From contig JBBIUI010000001.1 in assembly GCA_037440385.1 (NCBI GenBank), forward strand, positions 25,873-89,872: a stretch of 64,000 nucleotides of DNA, in the 5' to 3' direction. The stretch's first letter is position 1, and the number at the start of each line of letters is the position of its first letter. A model generated the notes under the pieces. It had not been told where the DNA came from, ran no database searches, and was given only the letters and a program-made list of their open reading frames with translations. Shown here in pieces: positions 1-8,518 of the stretch. This DNA is from CG2-30-68-42 sp037440385 (GTDB lineage Bacteria; Pseudomonadota; Gammaproteobacteria; Burkholderiales; Rhodocyclaceae). The position numbers and the translations under genes were made by a program.

Positions 1-1
1 G

Positions 2-739
2 CAATTTCATCATCTCGTTCGAATCGTCCCGCGATCCGGCCGGATCGTCGCGAACGCCCGCTCGCAGGCGTTGCGGCGCGTGCTGGCGCGAGGGTGCTGG
101 ACCCGGGTCGATTGGTTCGATGACCCGGCGCAATGGTCCGTATCGTCGCATGATGCGCGGGGCTTCCTGCTGCGCAACGGTGGTGCCGAACCGTACCGCG
201 TGAGCTTTCCGCTGCCGGGGGCGCACAACCGCAGCAATGCCCTGGCGGCGATCGCGGCTGCGCATCATGCAGGCGTAGCGCTGCCAACGGCGGCCGAGGC
301 GCTCGCAGGCTTTTCCGGGATCCGGCGCCGGCTGGAGCTGCGCGGAACCGCACGGGGGGTCGAGGTCTATGACGATTTCGCGCACCATCCGACGGCGATC
401 GAGGCGACCATCGAAGCGCTGCGCAGCCGGTCGGGGTCGGGCAGGATCCTGGCGGTGCTCGAACCGCGTTCCAACACGATGAAGCTGGGCGTGATGAAGG
501 ACTTGCTGGCGGAGAGCCTGCGCGGCGCGGATCGGGTATACTGTTATGCTTCAGGCATCGACTGGGATGTCGGCGCGGCGCTGGCCGCGCTCGGCGAACG
601 CGCTGCGGTGTTCGACGAAATCGATTCGATCGTCGCCGCAGTCGTCGCGTCCGCCCGGCCGGCGGACCGTGTCCTGGTCATGAGCAACGGCGGATTCGGC
701 GGCATCCACGAGAAGCTGCTCGATGCGCTCGGCGAATGA
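2..739 (+). CDS. mpl: Mpl, murein tripeptide ligase (5' truncated by window)
   Basis: Only the C-terminal half (about 245 residues) lies in the window; the frame is open from base 2. Mpl reattaches recycled L-Ala-D-Glu-mDAP tripeptide to UDP-MurNAc in the cytoplasm, an ATP-dependent step of peptidoglycan recycling. Visible family marks are the Mur-ligase segment HNRSNALAAI, the Mpl-specific YDDFAHHPTAI, EPRSNTMKLG, and the closing MSNGGFGGIHEKLL. These separate it from MurC. It converges on the methyltransferase gene on the other strand with only 24 bases between the stops. The start codon and ATP-binding loop are off the left edge. Confidence 0.95.
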   Translation, partial: QFHHLVRIVPRSGRIVANARSQALRRVLARGCWTRVDWFDDPAQWSVSSHDARGFLLRNGGAEPYRVSFPLPGAHNRSNALAAIAAAHHAGVALPTAAEALAGFSGIRRRLELRGTARGVEVYDDFAHHPTAIEATIEALRSRSGSGRILAVLEPRSNTMKLGVMKDLLAESLRGADRVYCYASGIDWDVGAALAALGERAAVFDEIDSIVAAVVASARPADRVLVMSNGGFGGIHEKLLDALGE

Positions 740-763
740 CAGGAAGCCGCGAGGGGTTTCGTC

Positions 764-1912
764 CTACAGCGTGTGGCTGCGCTCGCCGCTGCGAAAACCG
801 AGCAGCGGAGCGTCGATCCCGCGGCCGAGCACCATCACCTTGAACAGTTCACCCATCTCGGCGGGACTGAGAAGCCGCTGGACGTCGGCCGCGGACCTCA
901 GGTAACGCGCATCCGAATCCTGTGCAGTGCCGGCCAGGAGGTCGAGTACGCCGCAGTCGAGCAGGAATTCGGCCTGGGGCCGGTAACCGAGCAGCGCCAG
1001 TCCGGCCTCGCTGCCCGCTTCGGCGATCGCGGTGAAATCGACGTGACTGGTGATGTCGTTGAGCCCGGGAAGGAAAAACGGATCGTCGTGCGCGCGATGC
1101 CGGTAGTGGCAGCGTAGCGTGCCGCTTCGGCGCTGCGGATGGTAATACTCGTGTCGCGGAAAACCATAGTCGATCAACAGCAGCGCACCGCGCTCCAGTA
1201 CGTCACCCCATGCCTTCACCCATGCCCGCGCGGCCAGGCCGATTTCGGACAGATAGGGCGGTGCGGCCCGGATCCGTAGCGCCTGTTCCAGCAGTGCGCC
1301 TCGCGCGGGGCGCTCTTCCCAGTGAAATCCCCCGTCGGCCGCGAGCGCGACACCCTGTTCGTACGGTCCGTCGTCGCGCCAGGCGACGAGTCGAACCGGC
1401 ATCACGTCCAACACCTCGTTGGCCAGTACGACGCCGGAGAAGCGCGCGGGCAGCCGATCGATCCAGCGGACGAGTTCGGCGAGGCGCGGGTCGCGGCTGC
1501 GCAGGGTTTCGGCCTGACGCTGTCTGAGCTCGGCCGAGACTTCGAGGATGCAATAGGAAACCGGCCGCTTGACCTGCGCCTGAAGTTCGGGCAACAGATC
1601 GGCGGCAAGGATCCCGGTCCCCGCGCCGACCTCGATGACGTTCGGCTCGCAGCGGCTGATCAGTTCGACGAGCTGCGCAGCGAGTGCTCGGCCGAACAGC
1701 GGCGTGAGTTCGGGTGCCGTGATGAAATCGCCGGATGCACCGAACTTGCGAGCCCCCGCGGCGTAATAACCAAGACCCGGTGCATAGAGGGCCAGCTCCA
1801 TGTAGCGCGCGAACGGTATCCAGCCGCCTTCGGCCCGGATCGCACGCGCGATCGCCTCGCGCACGCGCTCGCTGTGCGATCGGGCTTCGGCAGCGGGCGG
1901 AGGAAGGCTCAT
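764..1912 (-). CDS. MidA/NDUFAF7-type SAM-dependent methyltransferase
   Basis: A 382-residue member of the DUF185 (MidA/NDUFAF7) family. Near the N terminus it has GDFITAPE (residues 61-68), the family hallmark, and EVGAGTG (94-100), the SAM-binding glycine loop. The mitochondrial homologue NDUFAF7 methylates an arginine of a complex I subunit. The bacterial substrate is not known from this sequence, so a respiratory complex I role is only an inference. The ATG start is the only plausible one. The gene is divergent from the SDR gene across a 69-base gap that carries a TAGAAT hexamer at 1953-1958 facing the SDR gene. Confidence 0.88.
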   Translation of the reverse strand: MSLPPPAAEARSHSERVREAIARAIRAEGGWIPFARYMELALYAPGLGYYAAGARKFGASGDFITAPELTPLFGRALAAQLVELISRCEPNVIEVGAGTGILAADLLPELQAQVKRPVSYCILEVSAELRQRQAETLRSRDPRLAELVRWIDRLPARFSGVVLANEVLDVMPVRLVAWRDDGPYEQGVALAADGGFHWEERPARGALLEQALRIRAAPPYLSEIGLAARAWVKAWGDVLERGALLLIDYGFPRHEYYHPQRRSGTLRCHYRHRAHDDPFFLPGLNDITSHVDFTAIAEAGSEAGLALLGYRPQAEFLLDCGVLDLLAGTAQDSDARYLRSAADVQRLLSPAEMGELFKVMVLGRGIDAPLLGFRSGERSHTL

Positions 1913-1981
1913 TTCGGTGTCGACCGCAAGGCGGAATGATCGACGAATCCGCTAGAATGTGCAAACGAGAAGGGCTGCACG

Positions 1982-2725
1982 ATGGAGTTCGCTGGATCGG
2001 TGGTGCTCGTGACCGGCGCGGCGCGGCGGGTGGGTGCGGTGATCGCAAGAACCTTGCACGCTTCCGGAGCGCGTGTGATCGTCCATTACCGCTGTGCCGC
2101 CGGGCAGGCGCAACGTCTGGTCGAGACGATGAACGCGCAGCGTGGGGGCTCGGCATGGTCGGTGCGCGCAGACCTCCTGGCGTGTGCCGAGTTGCCGGGC
2201 CTGATCGAGCGGGCGGTGCAGCGGTTCGGAAGACTGGATGCGCTCGTCAACAATGCGTCGAGCTTCTTCGCCACGCCCATCGGCCGGATCACCGAGGCCG
2301 ACTTCACCGAGCTCATCGGAACCAACCTGAAGGCGCCGTTGTTCCTGTCGCAGGCCGCGGCACCCGCGCTCAGGGCCGCGAGCGGGGCGATCGTCAATGT
2401 CATCGACATTCACGCCGAACGGCCGCTGGCGGGCTACCCGGTCTATACGGCGGCCAAGGCCGCGCTGGCCGGACTGACCCGCGCGCTGGCGCTGGAGCTC
2501 GCGCCGGGCGTACGCGTCAATGGTGTCGCACCCGGTGCCATCCAGTGGCCGGAGGATGCGTCGTTCGGCGAGACGGAGCGGGAACGCATCGTCGCCAGTA
2601 CGCCGCTCAAGCGCTGTGGCGAGCCGCAGGATGTCGCGCGAGCGGTGCGTTTCCTGATCGCGGATGCGCCCTTCGTGACCGGCCAGATCCTCGCCGTCGA
2701 CGGCGGGCGGTCCTTGTTCGTATGA
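1982..2725 (+). CDS. pteridine reductase-like short-chain dehydrogenase
   Basis: A 247-residue Rossmann-fold SDR. The NADPH loop is TGAARRVG (residues 11-18). Its Arg-Arg is typical of pteridine reductase/FolM proteins rather than ketoacyl reductases. NNAS follows at 90-93, the catalytic pair is Y155 and K159, and Asp replaces the usual Ser in NVIDIHAERPL, again as in PTR1/FolM. It probably reduces dihydropterins or dihydrofolate. The substrate is inferred from family resemblance only. It starts a plus-strand run of three genes. A purine-rich GAGAAGGG lies a short distance upstream of the ATG. Confidence 0.82.
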   Translation: MEFAGSVVLVTGAARRVGAVIARTLHASGARVIVHYRCAAGQAQRLVETMNAQRGGSAWSVRADLLACAELPGLIERAVQRFGRLDALVNNASSFFATPIGRITEADFTELIGTNLKAPLFLSQAAAPALRAASGAIVNVIDIHAERPLAGYPVYTAAKAALAGLTRALALELAPGVRVNGVAPGAIQWPEDASFGETERERIVASTPLKRCGEPQDVARAVRFLIADAPFVTGQILAVDGGRSLFV

Positions 2726-2767
2726 CAAAGTGATGGATGCTCCGGTGCCGGCAGTTTGCCAGATGCC

Positions 2768-3643
2768 ATGAATCCTTCCTTGCGCGAGGCTTGTGTGTTG
2801 TTCGCCGACGTTTCCGGCGGCGCACGGCTGCGGCAACGACTCGGTGGAGCCGAAACGCTGCATGCCGTCGAGCGCTGTGTCCGCCGCATGGAACGCTCGG
2901 TCGCCGCGCACGGCGGTCGCCTTTTCAAGGCAGGCGCGGAGGAAATCGCGGCGGTATTTCCGAGTGCGGATGCCGCGATTGCCTCGGCGTGCGAGATGCA
3001 GCGACGGGTGGCCGATCTGCCACCCGCATCGGGCGTCGATCTGGGACTGCGCGTCGGCGTGCAGTCCGGCCGCGTACTCGAGGACGGCGAGGAGATTCTC
3101 GGCGAGCCGTGTACCGTCGCAGCGCGGCTGGTCGGTGCGGCGCACGCCGGCCAGATCCTGACGACTGCCGCCACGTTGAGCGTGGTTTCGCCGGCGCTTC
3201 GTACCCGCGTCAGCGATCTGGCCGGAGCGGGAGTGCCATCCCAGGACGGGCTCCTGTTCGAAGTCGATTGGCACGGTGCATCGGGTCCGGTCCAAAGCAC
3301 CCGCGCAGCGCGTCCGGCCGCGCAGGACTGGGTGCTGGTTCGCTATCGTGGCACCGAAGCGGTTCTGGACGATCGCTGCACGGAGATCACCTTCGGCCGC
3401 GATCTGAAGAACCATGTCATCGTCCTCGACAAGCGCGCCTCGCGCAATCATGCGCGGATCGAGCGCAGGCCTGGAGCGTTCTACCTCGTCGACGACAGTA
3501 CCAACGGTACGTTCGTGACCTTTGCCGGAGAGCCGGAAATCATGCTCGGCCATGAAGAGATCGTGCTTCGAGGCGCCGGCCGTTTGTGTTTCGGCCACAG
3601 CGCCCAGGAGGGCGGTGATACCGCCGAGTTCGAGGTTCGTTAG
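2768..3643 (+). CDS. degenerate class III cyclase-like domain fused to FHA domain
   Basis: A 291-residue soluble protein with two modules. Residues about 8-150 fold-match class III nucleotide cyclases: the first metal Asp is present (FADVSG, D14), as are K54 and the AAR120 arginine. However, the second metal Asp (GD in active cyclases) reads AE at 57-58, and the transition-state Asn is Thr116. Residues about 188-280 form an FHA domain with all pThr-binding landmarks (G210-R211, S225-R226-x-H228, N246-G247-T248). I chose the ATG at 2768 over an upstream in-frame TTG at 2756. cAMP synthesis is doubtful; a phosphopeptide-reading regulatory role is inferred. It is followed three bases later by the CFA synthase gene. 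Confidence 0.8.
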   Translation: MNPSLREACVLFADVSGGARLRQRLGGAETLHAVERCVRRMERSVAAHGGRLFKAGAEEIAAVFPSADAAIASACEMQRRVADLPPASGVDLGLRVGVQSGRVLEDGEEILGEPCTVAARLVGAAHAGQILTTAATLSVVSPALRTRVSDLAGAGVPSQDGLLFEVDWHGASGPVQSTRAARPAAQDWVLVRYRGTEAVLDDRCTEITFGRDLKNHVIVLDKRASRNHARIERRPGAFYLVDDSTNGTFVTFAGEPEIMLGHEEIVLRGAGRLCFGHSAQEGGDTAEFEVR

Positions 3644-3645
3644 CC

Positions 3646-4860
3646 ATGTGGAACGACAGCCTCATCCGCCGCGCCGTGAACATGCTGGAGTCGCGCCGGG
3701 TACCGGTGGGCGCCCGGTTCTGGAACGCGCAACAGTACACACCGCCCGGCGGCGCGCGCGTGAGCATCAGCGTCAATGGCCGCAGGGCGCTGCGGGCGCT
3801 GGCCTCGCCCACCCTCGGGCGGCTTGCGCGCGCCTATGTCGAACAGGACATCGACATCGACGGCGATCTTCACGACATCCTCCGGATCGGCGAGCAGCTG
3901 GTCGATGCGGGACGCGAGAGCGACAGTACCAGGCGTTCGCTGGTGGGATGGGCGCGACAGAGCCGCCGCGGGGCGCGTCGCAGCATCCCGTTTCATTACG
4001 ATGTTTCGAACGATTTCTTTGCACTGTGGCTGGACCGCAACCGGGTGTATTCCTGTGCCTATTTCCTGAACGAAGGCGAAACGCTGGACGAGGCGCAGGA
4101 ACACAAGCTCGACCTGATTTGCCGCAAGCTCGTGCTCAAGCCGGATGAGCGCCTGCTCGACATCGGCTGCGGCTGGGGCGGGCTGATCTTCTGGGCGGCG
4201 CAACGTTATGGTGCGCGCTGCCTGGGCATCACGTTGTCGCAGCGGCAATACGAGTACGTACGCGAACAGATCGAGATCCGCGGCCTCGCGGATCGCGTCG
4301 ATGTCCGCCTGCTCGATTATCGCGAGCTTCCTGCCGGGGACAGGTTCGACAAGATCGCCTCGATCGGCATGTTCGAGCACGTCGGCAGCCGCAACCTGGG
4401 AACCTATTTCGGACGGATCGCGGCACTGCTCGAACCCGGCGGCCTGGTGCTCAACCATGGCATCACCGCAGGCTCGCTGCATGCGACGGGACTGCGCAGC
4501 GGAGTCAGCGAGTTCGTCGAGGATTACGTGTTCCCCGGTGGCGAACTGGTCCATCTGGTCCGGGTCATCGAAGCCGCATCCGCCGAGGGGCTCGAATGTG
4601 TCGATGTCGAGTCGTTACGGCCGCACTATGCGAGAACCCTTTGGTACTGGGTGGGCCGACTCGACGCGAACGCGCAGCAGGCTCGCAGTCTGGTCGGTGA
4701 GAGGCTATTCAGGATCTGGCGCATTTACATGGCGGGATCTGCCCACGCCTTTGCGCGCGGATGGATTTCGATCCATCAGATGCTCGCAGGGAAACCGCTG
4801 CCGGACGGCAGCCTGCCTTATCCGTATACGCGCGGCCACTGTTGTGGCGCCGATTGGTGA
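3646..4860 (+). CDS. cyclopropane-fatty-acyl-phospholipid synthase family
   Basis: A 404-residue SAM-dependent enzyme that adds a methylene bridge to unsaturated acyl chains of membrane phospholipids. Family marks are FHYDVSNDFF (116-125), YSCAYF (135-140), the SAM loop DIGCGWGG (172-179), and IGMFEHVG. Length and motif order fit full-length CFA synthases, including the N-terminal lipid-binding region. Only three bases separate it from the cyclase-like/FHA gene, so the two are probably cotranscribed. The gene ends convergently with psiF across 72 bases. A related SAM-dependent fatty-acid modifying enzyme of the same superfamily is possible, so I withhold the symbol. Confidence 0.88.
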   Translation: MWNDSLIRRAVNMLESRRVPVGARFWNAQQYTPPGGARVSISVNGRRALRALASPTLGRLARAYVEQDIDIDGDLHDILRIGEQLVDAGRESDSTRRSLVGWARQSRRGARRSIPFHYDVSNDFFALWLDRNRVYSCAYFLNEGETLDEAQEHKLDLICRKLVLKPDERLLDIGCGWGGLIFWAAQRYGARCLGITLSQRQYEYVREQIEIRGLADRVDVRLLDYRELPAGDRFDKIASIGMFEHVGSRNLGTYFGRIAALLEPGGLVLNHGITAGSLHATGLRSGVSEFVEDYVFPGGELVHLVRVIEAASAEGLECVDVESLRPHYARTLWYWVGRLDANAQQARSLVGERLFRIWRIYMAGSAHAFARGWISIHQMLAGKPLPDGSLPYPYTRGHCCGADW

Positions 4861-4932
4861 GACGCGAACCGGCCGTCGATCGATCACCGGCGGCCAGCGC
4901 GCGTGCATCGGGAATCGGGTCCTGCGAACCGG

Positions 4933-5145
4933 TCATCCCTTCAGGCATCCGGACATGAATTTCTTGCGCTCGTCACCCTTGAGGGCCTTTTCCTTGGCCT
5001 TGGCATTGCAGTCCTTCATCTTCTGCTGCTGGGCCGTGACCGGCTTCTTGGCCGCGGGGGCGGCCGGTGCGGCAGCGGGGGTCTGGGCGAGCGCGACATT
5101 CGCGGCGAACAGCGAGGCGACAGCGGTGAGCAACGGCTTGTTCAT
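4933..5145 (-). CDS. psiF: PsiF-family small secreted protein
   Basis: A 70-residue protein with a signal peptide (about residues 1-20, ending in ALA-Q), an Ala/Pro-rich linker, and one PsiF repeat: MKDCNAKAKEK, then KGDERKKFMSGCLKG, with two cysteines. E. coli PsiF is phosphate-starvation inducible with no settled function. Most relatives carry two copies of the repeat and this one has only one. A GAGGAGA ribosome site precedes the ATG. It lies 82 bases downstream of hprK on the same strand, with a GC hairpin between them but no T-run, so read-through is possible. Confidence 0.85.
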   Translation of the reverse strand: MNKPLLTAVASLFAANVALAQTPAAAPAAPAAKKPVTAQQQKMKDCNAKAKEKALKGDERKKFMSGCLKG

Positions 5146-5227
5146 GGATCGTTCTCCTCTTTCTGTAGGATGCGGCAGGCCGCCGCAAAGCCAACAACGA
5201 TCGGGCCGCAGCGCCGGTTGACCCGGG

Positions 5228-6160
5228 CTACGACTCCGATGTCCTGAGGGCGTTCTTCTGGCGCTCGACGAATTCGACCGTCGTGTCGATGCCGCGCATC
5301 CTGAGGATGGCCGAACGCACCGCCGCTTCGATCAATACCGCCAGATTGCGACCGGCCGCGACCGGGATGATCACCTTGGGCACGAAGACGCGCAGGATCT
5401 CCTCGGTGCGCGCATCCAGCGGCAGGCGCGGCGCCTCGGGCTGACCGCGCTCCAAGCGTTCCAGTCGCACGATCAGGTTGACCTTCATCTTTCGCCGGCA
5501 GGCGGTCTCGCCGAAGATGGTCCGGATATTGAGGATGCCCAGCCCGCGGACTTCCAGGAAGTGCTTGAGCATCTCCGGGCAACGCCCTTCGAGGGTGTTG
5601 GGCGCGACCCGGGCGACTTCGACGACATCATCGGCCACCAGACCGTGGCCGCGGCTGATCAGTTCGAGTGCCAGCTCGCTCTTGCCAACGCCGGAAGCGC
5701 CGGTGATGAGCACGCCCATGCCCAGCACGTCCATCAGGACTCCATGCAGTTCGGCCGTGTCGGCCAGCTCGCGAGCAAGGTAGATGCGCAACAACTCGAT
5801 GACTGACGGCGCCGGCAGTGGCGTGGACAGCACCGGAACCTCGGCCGCGCACGCCTGCTCGACGATCGGGTGAAGGTCGCAACCGTCCGTGACGATGATC
5901 GCAGGAGGGTGCGCGGCCACGAGTTCGGCGAACATGCGTTCGAGCTTCGCCGGATTCTGGCGCCTCGCCCATCGCTCCTCGGGTTTGCCGAGGACCTGCA
6001 TCCGCTCCGGATGGATCAGGTTGAGGTAACCGACCAGATCCCCGGGAACGATCAACGCTTCCGGCGAGACGATGCGCGTTTCGCGCGAACCGCAGCACCA
6101 GGTGAGCTGCAGGCGCTCGCGGTGATACTCAAACAGCTGCGCGACGCTGATCTGGCGCAT
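5228..6160 (-). CDS. hprK: HPr kinase/phosphorylase
   Basis: A 310-residue bifunctional enzyme that phosphorylates and dephosphorylates a serine of HPr-like PTS proteins. Seen here: H139 in ELHGVLMDVLG, the Walker A loop GASGVGKS (154-161), D177-D178, and the signature LEVRGLGILNI (202-212). In proteobacteria HprK usually sits with ptsN and rpoN and acts in the nitrogen-related PTS and regulation rather than classic sugar repression. Its start lies inside the 3' end of ptsN (32-base overlap), so translation is coupled. It is the last recognisable member of the rpoN cluster. Confidence 0.96.
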   Translation of the reverse strand: MRQISVAQLFEYHRERLQLTWCCGSRETRIVSPEALIVPGDLVGYLNLIHPERMQVLGKPEERWARRQNPAKLERMFAELVAAHPPAIIVTDGCDLHPIVEQACAAEVPVLSTPLPAPSVIELLRIYLARELADTAELHGVLMDVLGMGVLITGASGVGKSELALELISRGHGLVADDVVEVARVAPNTLEGRCPEMLKHFLEVRGLGILNIRTIFGETACRRKMKVNLIVRLERLERGQPEAPRLPLDARTEEILRVFVPKVIIPVAAGRNLAVLIEAAVRSAILRMRGIDTTVEFVERQKNALRTSES

Positions 6161-6614
6161 GGGGCTGCCAGTTCGAGAACAGCTCCCGGACCTCGCCGGC
6201 GTCCGCCGTCGCGTTCAGTTTCTCGCGGAATGTCCGGTCGCTGAACATCTGCGCAAGCTCCGAAAGGATCTGTAGGTGCTGTTCGGTCGCCTGTTCAGGC
6301 ACCAGCAGCAAAAACACCAGCGTGACCGGGTTTCCGTCCGGGGCGTCGAACTGGACCGGGGACGACAGGCGGAAGAACGCACCGAGCGCATTGCGCAACC
6401 CCTTTACGCGACCGTGCGGAATGGCAATGCCCTGTCCGAGTGCCGTCGAACCGAGCTTCTCGCGGGCGAACAGGCTGTCGAACACCTCGGCGCGGGCGAT
6501 CCCATGATTGTTCTCGAAGATCAGGCCGGCCTGCTCGAAAACGCGTTTCTTGCTGGTTGCATCCAGACCGAGCACGATGTTCGTGACCGGCAGGAGCTGG
6601 GCGACGAGGTTCAT
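6129..6614 (-). CDS. ptsN: PTS IIA-Ntr regulatory protein
   Basis: A 161-residue EIIA-Ntr. The phosphoacceptor is His67 in GIAIPHGRVKG. Length and motif match PtsN and not the mannitol/fructose EIIA permease domains, which are parts of larger proteins. It receives phosphate from the PtsP-NPr chain (not in this window) and tunes potassium transport and nitrogen-related regulation in studied species. The gap back to hpf is 110 bases, wider than the other junctions in the cluster, so an extra promoter there is possible although I see no good -35/-10 pair. Confidence 0.96.
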   Translation of the reverse strand: MNLVAQLLPVTNIVLGLDATSKKRVFEQAGLIFENNHGIARAEVFDSLFAREKLGSTALGQGIAIPHGRVKGLRNALGAFFRLSSPVQFDAPDGNPVTLVFLLLVPEQATEQHLQILSELAQMFSDRTFREKLNATADAGEVRELFSNWQPHAPDQRRAAV

Positions 6615-6724
6615 GGTCTAAGCGGTCGATCGACCGGCATGCAGTCGGATCTGCACGGCTGTTCGGGCGGGTGCGGGGCGATTATACGCGTGCCTGTGCA
6701 CCGAACCTCCGGCATCGTTCCGGC

Positions 6725-7042
6725 TTACTCGACGCCCCGGCTTTTTTCCGTGCCGTCGTGGCTACGCACTTTGCCTTTGTGTTTCGTCAGGCTGCGATCG
6801 AGCTTGTCTGCGAGCGCGTCGATCGCGGCATACAGGTTTTGATCGTCGCTCTCGGCAAAGATGTCCCGGCCGCGCACATGCAACGTGCATTCCGCCTTCT
6901 GGCGGAGTTTCTCGACGGACAGGACCACGGCTGCGCTGGTGACATCGTCGAAGTGCCGGGTGACACGCCGGAGCTTTCCTGCGACATATTCGCGGATGGC
7001 CGGCGTGATTTCGAGGTGACGACCGCTGAGATTCAGGTTCAT
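6725..7042 (-). CDS. hpf: ribosome hibernation promoting factor (short HPF/YfiA type)
   Basis: A 105-residue protein of the short HPF/RaiA family. It begins MNLNLSGRHLEITPAIREYV and lacks the long-form C-terminal domain. Such proteins bind the 30S A/P-site region in stationary phase and promote 100S dimers or inactive 70S. It sits 12 bases after rpoN and before ptsN, the usual proteobacterial order. Co-transcription with rpoN is likely. Confidence 0.95.
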   Translation of the reverse strand: MNLNLSGRHLEITPAIREYVAGKLRRVTRHFDDVTSAAVVLSVEKLRQKAECTLHVRGRDIFAESDDQNLYAAIDALADKLDRSLTKHKGKVRSHDGTEKSRGVE

Positions 7043-7054
7043 GATGGCTCCTCT

Positions 7055-8473
7055 TCACAGGGACTTGCGCAGGTGTACGGCACCGATGCCGAGAGATTCG
7101 CGGTATTTTGCGATGGTGCGGCGGGCGACGACGATGCCCTGGGCGCCGAGGATCTCGGTGAGCGTCGCATCGGAAAGCGGGTGATGCGGGTCTTCGGCCC
7201 CGACGAGCTGGCGGATCAGCGCGCGGATGGCGGTGGCGGAACAGGCTCCGCCGGCCTCTGTGGATACGTGGCTGCTGAAGAAGTACTTCAGCTCGAAGAT
7301 TCCGCGCGGGCTCGCGATGAATTTCTGCGTCGTCACCCGCGAGATGGTCGATTCATGCAGCGAGACCTGGTCGGCGATCTCGTGCAGCGTCAGCGGTCGC
7401 ATCGCCACCTCGCCGTAGTCGAAGTACTGCCGCTGGCGATCGACGATTGCCTGCGACACACGAAGGATCGTGTCGAACCGCTGCTGGACGTTGCGGATCA
7501 GCCATTTCGCCTCCTGCAGGTGGCCTGCGAGCGAACCGCTGCCGCGTTCGCGCTGGAGAATTTCGGCATACAGGCGGTTGACCCGCAACCTGGGCAGCGC
7601 GTCCGGATTGAGCGCACAGGTCCACGCCCCGGCCTGTTTGCGGACGATGACATCCGGGATGACGTAGCGGGTGTCGAGCGGTGCGAAGGTCGCGCCCGGC
7701 CGCGGGTCGAGCGAAAGGATCAGCGAATGCGCTTCGCGCAGTTGCTCGTCCGTGCAGCCGAGCGCCTTCTTGATCTTCGCGAATTCGTGCTGCGCGAGCT
7801 GGGTCAGGTACTCGCGCACGATCTGCAAGGCCAGCCGCCGCGCGGGGGACTCGGCCCGGGTTTGCAGCTGCAGCGCGAGGCACTCGCGGCTGTCTTGTGC
7901 CCCGACCCCTGCGGGATCGAAACTCTGCAGGTGGTGCAGCGCAATGCTCAGTTCCTCGGGCTGCACCGCAAGTTCGTCGGGAAGCAGTTCAGCCAATTCC
8001 TCGATGGGTTGCGCCAGGTAGCCGTCGTCATCGAGCGCTTCGATCAGGTACCGGACCAGGCTGCGATCGCGTGCGGCCAGCGGCGTGAAAGCGAGCTGCA
8101 TGACGAGGTGGTCGCGCAGACTCGTATGCGCCGGCCCGACATCCGAATAGTCACCGTCGTCATCCTCGGTGCGTTGCGCGGGGGCTCCCGCCTCGGCGAA
8201 CCAGTCCGCCGCACCGGAGTCTTCGGGGCTCAAGGCCTCCTCGCGCTTCGCAGCGTCGGGATCCTCGGACAGTGTTGCGCCCTCGCCGGATGGCGCGAGG
8301 GTCGTGCCATCGCCTCCGGCCTCGATGCGCTCCAGTAGAGGATTTTCCTGAAGGAATCGCTCGATTTCGCTGTTCAGCTCGATGGTCGATAGCTGCAGCA
8401 AACGAATCGACTGCTGCAACTGCGGAGTCAGCGCCAGATGTTGGGACAGCCTGAGCTGGAGAGTCTGCTTCAT
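7055..8473 (-). CDS. rpoN: RNA polymerase sigma-54 factor
   Basis: A 472-residue sigma-54. Region I is the Gln/Leu-rich start (MKQTLQLRLSQHLALTPQLQ), followed by an acidic region II and the C-terminal RpoN box ARRTIAKYRE near residue 455. It directs transcription from -24/-12 promoters with AAA+ activators. I start it at the ATG before KQTLQL rather than a start seven codons upstream, because region I normally begins there. lptB lies 45 bases upstream and hpf 12 bases downstream. Confidence 0.97.
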   Translation of the reverse strand: MKQTLQLRLSQHLALTPQLQQSIRLLQLSTIELNSEIERFLQENPLLERIEAGGDGTTLAPSGEGATLSEDPDAAKREEALSPEDSGAADWFAEAGAPAQRTEDDDGDYSDVGPAHTSLRDHLVMQLAFTPLAARDRSLVRYLIEALDDDGYLAQPIEELAELLPDELAVQPEELSIALHHLQSFDPAGVGAQDSRECLALQLQTRAESPARRLALQIVREYLTQLAQHEFAKIKKALGCTDEQLREAHSLILSLDPRPGATFAPLDTRYVIPDVIVRKQAGAWTCALNPDALPRLRVNRLYAEILQRERGSGSLAGHLQEAKWLIRNVQQRFDTILRVSQAIVDRQRQYFDYGEVAMRPLTLHEIADQVSLHESTISRVTTQKFIASPRGIFELKYFFSSHVSTEAGGACSATAIRALIRQLVGAEDPHHPLSDATLTEILGAQGIVVARRTIAKYRESLGIGAVHLRKSL

Positions 8474-8518
8474 GGGTTGCGGCGAACGCGTCACACGCCC
8501 GGCCTGCCCCGCGGCGGG

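Noticed and set aside
1952..3598. 548-codon frame antisense to the SDR and cyclase-FHA genes
   Set aside because: Low-complexity shadow without recognisable family features.
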